Part shown: piece by piece, positions 55,990-64,000 of the stretch
How positions within the stretch are numbered: the first letter of the stretch is position 1
How the letters are laid out: every line of letters starts with the position of its first letter
NCBI GenBank assembly: GCA_902702965.1
Contig: CACRXP010000037.1
Coordinates: 1,707,938-1,771,937, forward strand
Direction of reading: 5' to 3'
DNA length: 64,000 nucleotides
Origin: Spirometra erinaceieuropaei
Taxonomy: Eukaryota; Platyhelminthes; Cestoda; Diphyllobothriidea; Diphyllobothriidae
Translations under genes and position numbers: made by a program
Notes under the pieces: generated by a model
Databases searched by the model: none
The model's input: only the letters and a program-made list of their open reading frames with translations
Told to the model about the DNA's origin: nothing

Positions 55990-58180
55990 AAGGTCTCACA
56001 GCTGGGTTAATGATAGCAGATCGATGCGTGATGTCGAAATTAATAACGCTCGTGGGTCTGACCATGTTCTCGTTCGCACACACCCGAAAGTTCACCTTTC
56101 ATCTTCATCAAAAATGCAGCACGCGATACGCCTTGATGTCGCGAAACTACGACAACCCATCACCGACGAGGCCCTGAGCACAAAAATCCGGTCTCCCTTT
56201 GCGACCCGAACCGATAGAGAAGGCAGTGGCCAATGGGCATCAGTCTATACGGCAGCTGAAAAAACTCCTGGATTCACTCAGCGGTGCCGCTGTAGTTAGA
56301 TCAGTGGAAGAACCATGTAGTTGTTTGCACAGATGGTTCGAGTCAGGCCCCGCAACCTTGCTTCCTTCCGCTAACTGGAAAACGACAGCAAATGCGGCTA
56401 GTGGCAACCGGCGGAAATATTGGGCTGAAACAGCTACCTCCATGGCGCAGGCCTCAAACGTTGGTGACATCCGAGAACTATACCAAATTACCCGTCAAGT
56501 TGGTGGTAAGTTGTCGAAACTTGTGATTCCGTTAGCGATGTGAATGACGGCTTTACTGCTGACAACTCAGCCAAGGTCGGTCGCTGGCGTGACCATTGAA
56601 TGTTTCTTCAGCTTTAGCGCACAACCCTTCACACGCCCGCTCTCCTCCGCAGCGGAATTTTATCCCATTCCAGCCTGTGCATTCTCGTGCAACTCCCATT
56701 CCGAGGAAGAAGATACCGATGCAACACAAAGGCTACACAACAACTAGGCGCCTGGAGAGGACGGTATTTCTGCTGAAATCTACAAGTTTTGTGTCGACAC
56801 TGACACCTTGTTTCCACGAGGTAATTGAGCGAGCGTGGACGGATGAGGTAGTTCCTTATGGCTGGGGCTCGGGCATCCTTGTACCTGTCTTCAAGAAGGA
56901 AGATAAAGAAAAATGCGGAAACTACCGGGGCATAAGCCTCATCGACGTTGCTCTGATACTCTTCGCTGTTGCCCTCAGGCAATGCCAGGCTGTGCGACTT
57001 CAGGACAAGGCCTAACCAAATCGGATTCTGGGCTGCGGGTGGTTGCGCGGACGAGCTGTTCACACTGAGGAGCATTCGGGAATTCGCCATGACTACCAGT
57101 AATCGACAACCATAGGCTTTATTGACTTCGTCGCTGCGTTCATTTTCGTCCGTCGTGAGTCCCTGTGACGAATACTGTAACTAGACTGCGTGTCGGCCAA
57201 AATAATCGCATGATAAAGGCCTACTTCCGATCCATCGCCGCGCGAGACCTCTTTCATAATAATTTGTCCTAACCGCTCGATTTTCGTTCTGGCATTCGAC
57301 AAGGTCACATTCTGTCGCCCACTCTGCCCAACAAACGCCATTAACTGGACTCTCAGAAAGGCCCTACACGGTTTTGACGGTGTTGAATTTGCACCCGAAC
57401 GCCAGCTACTTTGACTATATCGCCTTGCAAATCCCCAAGTTTTTATGGTTTTTGGTCTGTGGTGTCATTGGTGAATAAAGTCGCTATTTTGGTCGGTTTA
57501 TCCATAAACCCTGGGAAGACCAGGTTGGGTTCTAGCTCCATCCCTGATCAGAAGGCACGCCTCGGAACTAACGGCTGTCAGCTTGAAGAAGCAGACAATT
57601 TAAAGTCCCTCAGAACGAGACCGTTGTCCAATAGACAGGGTAAGGACGGCAGTGTCTCCTGAATCGATGCTGCTCGCAGAGTTTTCTTGGTCCTTCGGAA
57701 GTTTCCGAAAAGACATCTCCAACTCCACGAAAATCCGCATGTACCGTGCATCCATCCGGTTAGTCCTTCTCTGCGCTTTTGAATGCCAGGCTTTGTACAT
57801 AGAAAATGATTGGGACCTAGAGGTATTTGATCACCGCCGTCTGAGAACCACCATTCGACTGAAGTACACCGACCTCGTCCCAAATGATGCAATCTGCACC
57901 TACCGTCACAGTATCACGGGGATATCCCAGACCATCAAAGAAATACAACTGAGATTGTCTGGGCGCGTTCTTCGTCATCCGCCTCACGAGATTAATGCTA
58001 CTGTCCTCGATCCGGCACCGTTTCCCACCTGCAGGTGCCGAAGAGGTCAACTGAAGATCTGTTTCGACAAAGTTCGTCGAGACTTGAAAGCCGTTCGTGG
58101 GCCTTCGGTATTTTGCATTCTTCGCTGAAGAGAACGGATCGAGCTGTCCAGATTCGCTGTCGCAGATCATCACGCATAGA
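55990..58180 (+). pseudogene. RTE-like LINE relic
   Basis: The plus strand reads, in shifting frames: the end of the endonuclease and linker NARGSDHVLVRTHPKVHLSS (56047-56106) and a helical linker (56199-56543); RT start DEVVPYGWGSGILVPVFKKE and CGNYRGISLIDVA (56842-56953); IGFIDFVAAFIFVRRESL (about 57117-57170, first catalytic Asp); SGIRQGHILSPTLPN (about 57290-57335); the position of YADD is lost near 57420; then VGLSINPGKTRLGSSSIPDQ (57503-57562), LEEADNLKSL, STKIRMYRASIRLVLLCAFE, LEVFDHRRLRTTIRLKYTDL and RVLRHPPHEINATVLDPAPF (57727-58026). This is the order of RTE elements of flatworms. It is clearly dead. Confidence 0.8.
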
Positions 58181-59007
58181 GGCGTAGAGAATGTGACATC
58201 ATCGAGGCCGGCTAGATCAGGCTCGAATACAACCGTACCAAGTCCAAAAGTTGGATATGAACAAGACGACATACTGTGGGCTTTCGCTTTCAGGTTAGTG
58301 ACGCACATGACCGAGCTTCATTAGTCGGCGGATGAGACGGCATGGTTGACTAGTTCCGTTCTTCGCCGTGCAACTGTGGTTCAAAAATATTTCTTTAGAA
58401 TGGTGAAGCTGCAGCAGCCTTCTTGTCTGTAGATGAGCACAGAACCAAGTTGTCAAAGAAATCCGGAGGAATCGAACATGGCGTCCGATAGCCATTTTGC
58501 TCGGAGGCTGGTCCACTCGTTACCATTCGATTAGGGTAGGATGCCGAGGGCAGCTTTCTCACAGCGAACTTGCTTTAGGCCTTGTTCTTTATTGATGTCT
58601 TCCTGCATACATTTCCATCTTATGAACAACATGCAACCCTTATACCCTCACGCTCGATACTCTAGGTTAGCTGGGGGGTGGAAACGTGGGCACAGTGGGA
58701 TCAGAATGTGGTCGGTCCTGCCAGCACTTTTTTTAAAATCTCGAAATATTTTTATCCCGTGATTCCAGTTAAAAACCCTAAATCCGCCTTCGCAAGGTTC
58801 ATGTAGATCGGAACCTTTCCTCGTTGCAACATGAACGAAATATTTGACGCCTTTGAGAGTGCCAACGCTCGTTGCTGATTGCCTGAAGTTGTCATCTGCA
58901 AAGCCCAACGCTCTTCGTCAAAAATAACAGAGTAGGGTGTTCAGTAGGGAGGTGCCCATATCAAGTTGTGCAGTTCCGGTCGTCATTGACAATCCGATCA
59001 CGGCGTC
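58181..59007. other. Spacer without a recognised gene
   Basis: No supported gene. It may include the RTE 3' UTR. Confidence 0.4.
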
Positions 59008-59046
59008 GACGAGCTATTCACACTAAGGAGCATTCAGAAATTCGCC
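59008..59046 (+). repeat. Short RTE-like LINE fragment
   Basis: These 39 bases match 57050-57088 of the RTE relic with four differences, every one G there and A here. In the RTE they encode the A-D-E-L-F-T-L-R-S-I-R-E-F segment. Confidence 0.6.
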
Positions 59047-59849
59047 CGCTGAGGTGTGAATGTGTACGCCTGCAGCAGATGGATTGAAGAAGTAATGTTC
59101 CATCCTCGTACATTTCAGGGAGTCTGTTTGCACCTCAGAGGAAGACAGACTTCCTCACTTTACTTGTTCACAATGCATGTAATCAGACCTTGAGTGTCTC
59201 CACACTCGACCAACTGAGAATGCTTTTTTAGGTGTCTGTTCGTCTTGTTTGCTTTTCGTTCCCAATACTATCGGTTTGCTATTCTTTGAAGGAGCGGTGT
59301 CAGGGATTAAGCAAACAGAGTGATAACTGCTTATCCGGCAAAGGCCCGTGGTGTGTATTATGTGAGCAGCCGTTAACAGGATTGCGCTCGCATTGCTCAT
59401 CCGTCCAGTGCTTTACGATGACGAGAGCACCGAACTTTCCCCACTTTTATGCAGTAGACCATAAAAATTTGCCGGTAGAAACGGAAGCCGGGTCGACGTT
59501 CTTGGATAACAAAATTATGCTGTAGTCATAACGGCACACCTCGAAGACGCAACATACGTTGAAACTCGAACTAAAACAAGTACCTGTAGTAGCCGGTTGC
59601 AAACCGATGTGGCAGAGCGTACGCATTTTGAATAAGACCAGCTACCTTCTGGCGAGGCCGAAAGAGTAGCTTTTTTGAGCATGCTTTTCCAGGTGGATTC
59701 CTGCTTGGGAGGCCGCAAATGTGTAGGGGAAGGGTTAAAGGTGGTAATTTCATCTACGTGCATGTGTGCTTCGGTTACTCGAATGTTTTTCATATGGCAT
59801 CCGAAAGTTTTCGTGAATTGATTGTTGTTTTAAGTACTCAGATCGGTAG
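59047..59849. other. Spacer without a recognised gene
   Basis: No element or gene recognised; several short open frames without motifs. Confidence 0.4.
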
Positions 59850-60053
59850 CAACTTTTGAAGAGAACACGCTCTGTTGACGAAAATGACTCTTTAGCTCTG
59901 AAAATATGCAGTTACCAACTTCCACGGCCTAAACAGCGACTTTTGGAGAGCTTCGTTTCTAGGGCCGGTCTTTTTAAACCCTGCATAAATAAAGGGGGCA
60001 GTAAGCTGCGTAAATTTGCCCGAAAACGTAAATATATGGAGCACAGACTCTAA
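59850..60053 (+). CDS. Possible terminal exon of an unknown gene
   Basis: A frame opens after a CGGTAG acceptor-like site at 59849 and runs 67 codons to a TAA. The peptide is basic and hydrophilic (TRSVDENDSLALKICSYQLP, then PKQRLLESFVSRAGLFKP and SKLRKFARKRKYMEHRL), plausible for a nuclear or ribosome-biogenesis protein tail. The polypyrimidine tract is weak, no upstream exon was found and I recognise no family. Confidence 0.3.
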   Translation, partial: QLLKRTRSVDENDSLALKICSYQLPRPKQRLLESFVSRAGLFKPCINKGGSKLRKFARKRKYMEHRL

Positions 60054-61110
60054 CTTTCGGCTTGTTCCCGTCTTTTTTCCACTCCAACTTTCCTACAAAA
60101 GTAGATACACGTATTAATTTCCGCCATGGCATCCGTGCGTAGATGACTGTAAAGATATTTCCTTGCGGACCTCATTGTTGATAGGTTGAGGGCTGCTGGA
60201 CTAGAAATATCTTATATGTGGTCTATTTGGCGGTACGTGGAGGCCAAATTCGGTGAGATAGTCGCCTGAAGGTAGGTTAAAACCAGGCAAATGAGAATTA
60301 ACGAGCAATGGGCATAGTAATCAGATGGATTCGTCACACCAGTGTCAAGCACACACTCAAGCATACGAACAAGAAAGCAGACGCCAAAAAACCGCACACC
60401 AATACACCCTTAGCAGGGTGAGTGCTTTTTGGTAGATTCGGGAGGAACCCTACGTCCTTAGCCTGTTCCGACAGCATAACTGACGCGCTACTTCTTTGCT
60501 ATATTTCGAATCTTAGGAGGGGTAAACTTAACAAATGGTCAACCGTCCCCACTGCCACCCCGCCGGCGCCGAGAGCTCCTTTCTAATACCATTTCTAGAC
60601 CAATTAGAGTCCCCCCTCGCAAAGATTGTGAACATTACTCCCCGTTCTGGGACTACGAGCTTTGTCAAAGTAGATGTGTGAAAATGTACCATCACTAGAT
60701 CGATGCTTGAATAAGGGCGTCTGGGAAACATCGTAATATTAAGTCGAATAACTGATTATTTTTCCGCGCGCGGGAGAATGGCGGTCGCATATGCCTGAAA
60801 CGAGCCTACCACGTGTTAGCTTAACTTACACTGCGAGTCCATGTGGGGGCGCAGTCTGTGTCACGTAATGCTTGAAACAGGTGGCTATTCGGTCACACCG
60901 GCTGATCAGCTACCACGGTAAGTCACTAACGCCACTTGCATGCGAGATGTCTTGGTGTTTGTAAGAGTCATCGGCTTAGACACGTACCTCTCCCGTCCAA
61001 GTGCCCCCAGGTTGGTGTCAATTTATACCGTTTCCATGCTAATTCATCTGACTTCTATATGAAATTGCGTTTACGTCTTTATTTATTTTTATGTGCACTA
61101 GATTGCCACG
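60054..61110. other. Region upstream of FAM32A
   Basis: No coding region recognised. The proximal part should contain the promoter and 5' UTR of the FAM32A gene; I see no TATA box that I would assign. Confidence 0.4.
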
Positions 61111-61501
61111 ATGTCTGAATATTCCGCTGTCATCAAGGGATCGCTGAAGCTGAAAGCTGATAGCAAGATCACAAAGTAATGTCATTTCGTCTCGGGCTAA
61201 TTTCTTCCCTTCTAGAAAAAGCAAACGGCACAAGCGAAAGGCGAAGGCGGAGAAGGAGCCGGAAGTGCGAGCTGACACAGCCGATTCTGCGGAGCCCTCC
61301 AGCACCAACAAAGATAATGCGTTCAACTTGACTAAGACCAAATCTGAACTAGAATTTGATCGCCGCAAAGAAAAACGGCTTTTGGAGACGATCCTGACAA
61401 AGGCCGAGAAATCACACAAGCAGCGGATCATAGACCTTAATAGACGTCTAAATGAGATGAGCGAGCACTTCGATATTCCCAAGGTCTCCTGGACAAAGTG
61501 A
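61111..61501 (+). CDS. FAM32A: FAM32A orthologue, complete two-exon gene
   Basis: FAM32A is a small nuclear protein that joins the late spliceosome, where it promotes exon ligation. Exon 1 is 61111-61175, the intron 61176-61215 (40 bases, GTAATG...TTCTAG) and exon 2 61216-61501, giving 116 residues against 112 in human. The start SEYSAVIKGSLKLK matches the human start EAYEQVQKGPLKLK. A Lys/Arg/Glu-rich low-complexity middle follows, then the conserved block RLLETILTKAEKSHKQRIID and LNRRLNEMSEHFDIPKVSWT, ending in K before TGA. The ending DIPKVSWTK is identical to the human protein as I remember it. The intron splits a Lys codon (AA/A), and reading through it meets a TAA at once. The gene seems intact and under constraint, in contrast to its surroundings. 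Confidence 0.93.
61176..61215 (+). other. FAM32A intron, 40 bases
   Basis: GT at 61176-61177 and AG at 61214-61215, with a CTCGGGCTAATTTC branch-site-like region and a pyrimidine-rich end. Such very short introns near the 5' end of genes are common in parasitic flatworms. Confidence 0.88.
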
Positions 61502-64000
61502 CTGCTAAAGGGCCATTTCATTCATAATTGTACAAGCCCACCTTTACTTCCTTCCACCCTCTGCTTCATTATCCAAGTCATCACAGTTTACGATTTACTG
61601 ATGTTTTTCAGGTGCGATCTGATAGAGGGTCTGACAAAGGTAGATTTTTTCCCGCCTTATCCACATTCAGCTGCGCTTCCTGCCAAGCACCAGTTATGGC
61701 CAGTTATACGCTCGCCCATACAGACTTGCAGAGGGTCCTGAGTTGTGTATCCTGTGCGTAAAATGCGTATTTATCCTTACAAAGTACTGAGAGAACAGAT
61801 TAAAGCAGCGCTCGCTGAACCTGCTCGTGGTTAATCCGGGCACCTAAGAGGAATGGTTAACCGTGGGAGTTGAGGGGATCGACGTTGGGGACACACGAGA
61901 GTAATGTTCTGTGAACTGACCTAGCTATGGCTTAGAATGAGGCGTACGGACCTCGTAGGCGGTCACATTGGTTGCGAGCAATGCAAGCATACTAAGACCG
62001 GAATTATAATTTATGGCGCATTTGTATAGAAAGCCAGTCATACCATAAGATTGGCAATGTTTGGTCACGTAGAAGTAACGTTTACGAAACTGGCCTGGTT
62101 GCAGGACTGAGCACGTCTCACACAACAACACTGTTGGGGTAGACGGCCGCACTTGACCGAGATGGTGTCAGGACAAATGTGGTCTATTTCCGTCGTAAAG
62201 CATATCGACTTTCCTCCAATAAGAGGGATCGTAATTCTGCCGGTACTTTAAGCTCTTAATAGGAAATATGGCTAATAACACTCAAACGGAGTACTTGTAT
62301 GTGGTCAGAAAAACCGTGACAAAATGTTTTGTATTCTTGGAAAGTAGGAAAAATGCAGACTACTTTAGCAGTGGACAACAAAGTACGCTGATAAGGAGAA
62401 ATGAGATCCCAAGTAACAGTAAGGTCGAAATAAGTAGAGGGCGCGAGTACAAGTGATGAGATTGTCGGGGGAGAGGGGGGGCAAGATGGAAGAGTCAGTA
62501 CCAAGAGGCAATAAGGGATGGTTTTCCTCGCACAATCAACGTGCAAATGAAGGCGAAGAGGGAGGATGCGAAGTAAGGTGCATAGAGTCGGAAATCGATG
62601 CACAAGACCAGCTTGGGGCACAGCCGAAAAATAAGGCGGAACATAAGGGATGGGCAGAAAGAAGGTTCTCATATGAGTAAAGTCCAGCTTTTTGTGAGAT
62701 TGCATAAGACGCGTACATAGACCGACCAGCGCGAAGACGGTCACAACAAAAACTGGGGCAAGGATGTGGGCAGTAGGTGCCTATACCATTGATCGTTAGT
62801 GACTAAGACCGTCCTGGCTACTCACTCGGCGAGTCCGATTCTGAGTGGGAAAGTGGAGATATAAGATTAGTCACCAAATTTGTGCAGATAAGTGTTTACT
62901 ACCGAACAGAGAAGCGTGGAGTAAATTGGTAAAACGTCAATGCATAAGAGGGCATTTGATCTGAGACGTAACTAGGTTTTATGGAGGTGAGGTGACTGGG
63001 CCAGGATAATGGAAGGGTGAAAAACCGCAGGGGAGTGATGTCAAGAGTTCTTGCTTGACTGAAGGACGGAAAGCTATTGATTGCATTTTGTTCGGTCAAA
63101 ATGCAACCTCTCCTGTGCAGCCCTGCAATCAGGACAGATTGGCAGGCGCAAGTCCTGTGTGACTTGGGATATTTTCGGTCACGAGACCGTAGTCTAACCG
63201 CACAGCGTCTGAATTAACGTCCGGTGCTGTAGGACTGGAGTTGGAGGATTCATGGCTTAGGACAGAAAAAGAGATGAACATCCCGCTAAAACGTGTTTTG
63301 GCGGATTTTGAGCATTGGCTGTACTAAAGCCTTCTCCTTGTCGTGGGCTCGGATCCCGCCAAGATCGTCAAGTTTTACACAGTTGGGTCAGAATAAAGGA
63401 TATCCCGTCGTCTTTAGCCTTTGCTAACAACAGCTCTCCTTCAGTGCGAAGAGCGTTTTTTCGAGTCACCAGGCTACATGTGGCAACGGGTAGAAATGGG
63501 AAAGATAGGAGGCGACAACGAGTAGCCCCCTGACAAAAGGTTGCCGTAATTCATAACTAACAAAATAACAGGAATCTGTGACAACTCGGTTGAATAGTGG
63601 GCAAACAAATTGAAATGAGAATGAAGAATGCGGGCGGGCGAGTGTATGAGAACATCGATATCTTGAGGAAGGTTGTCTATCGAAAGCTCTGCCAAGAGAG
63701 CCCATTCGAACTCTGCGAGATCACAATTTAACCTTGAATGGGGGCGTGAGAAAGAAGCGCCTTTTCAGAAAACAACGCTGGAATTGGCGCTTAGGATAGC
63801 CTTTGAAGTCTTGACCAGCAACAACTCTTGATTTTTGGCTGTTAATCAACCTTTACGATTCGTGGGGATTGTAGACTATCAAGATGCCAACTCCGCTATG
63901 AAATCAGGGTAAATAGACGGACTCCACCCCGGGTTAACTAAATGCAACCGACGGGAGGTGGGCTTGCGGTGCAAGCGGTAAACAATATGATCAAATGACC
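61502..64000. other. Region downstream of FAM32A without a recognised gene
   Basis: The beginning is the presumed 3' UTR; no AATAAA is obvious in the first 200 bases. Beyond this, open frames (62256-62744 minus, 63315-63533 plus) have no recognisable motif. A tRNA-like GTGGGCTCGGATCCCGCC at 63343-63360 might be a SINE remnant. Confidence 0.4.

Noticed and set aside
62256..62744. Minus-strand open frame of 162 codons
   Set aside because: Low-complexity Leu/Pro/Ser-rich reading opposite a purine-rich strand, with no recognised domain.
1..64000. CRISPR arrays, bacterial operons, riboswitches or rho-independent terminators
   Set aside because: No regularly spaced repeats with unique spacers and no prokaryotic gene layout; the window is eukaryotic.

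Overview
The window reads as nuclear DNA of a parasitic flatworm, most likely a tapeworm and possibly a fluke; this is an inference. The grounds are: dense retroelement relics of the kinds known from platyhelminths (Penelope-like, CR1/Jockey-like and RTE-like LINEs, a CsRn1-type Gypsy element with a Trp-tRNA-like primer site), tRNA-derived SINE-like units, spliced genes with a very short intron, and two runs of N that mark scaffold gaps. There is no sign of bacterial gene organisation.

Host genes are sparse. On the minus strand, three phase-compatible exons (10353-10099, 6314-6015 and 3422-3015) look like the 3' part of a gene for the mitochondrial small-subunit ribosomal protein mS27 (MRPS27), spread over about 7.3 kb, with its 5' exons not found. 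On the plus strand, 61111-61501 is a complete two-exon FAM32A orthologue (116 residues, 40-base intron). Four other open segments (10550-10648, 11452-11725, 52518-52823, 59850-60053) have some exon character but no family I recognise.

Layout: 1-590, a Penelope 3' end, an (AT)n run and a tRNA-derived SINE-like unit; 0.9-2.4 kb, a broken Penelope reverse transcriptase; 3.0-10.4 kb, the mS27 exons with repeat-bearing introns; 11.0-11.1 kb, two adjacent perfect hairpins; 13.19-17.62 kb, a young CsRn1-like Gypsy element with both LTRs, a gag deletion and three frameshifts; 18.2-27.2 kb, five or more decayed LINE pieces on both strands and one gap; 29.1-32.2 kb, a minus-strand Penelope-like relic whose 3' segment is repeated in inverted orientation at its 5' side; 33.8-48.2 kb, a pile of CR1/Jockey-like LINEs, including one LINE split by another and by a Penelope 3' piece; 48.4-49.7 kb, a pair of inverted repeats; 49.95-51.92 kb, a 5'-truncated second Gypsy element with a gap; 52-58.2 kb, more LINE remnants and a decayed RTE-like LINE; 58.2-64 kb, mostly anonymous sequence plus FAM32A.

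None of the mobile elements looks autonomous now. The youngest events by eye are the Gypsy insertion (LTRs differ at 4 of 346 positions) and the inverted Penelope arms (about 3 differences in 285 bases). All identities here were counted by eye and all family assignments were made by motif recognition, without database searches.
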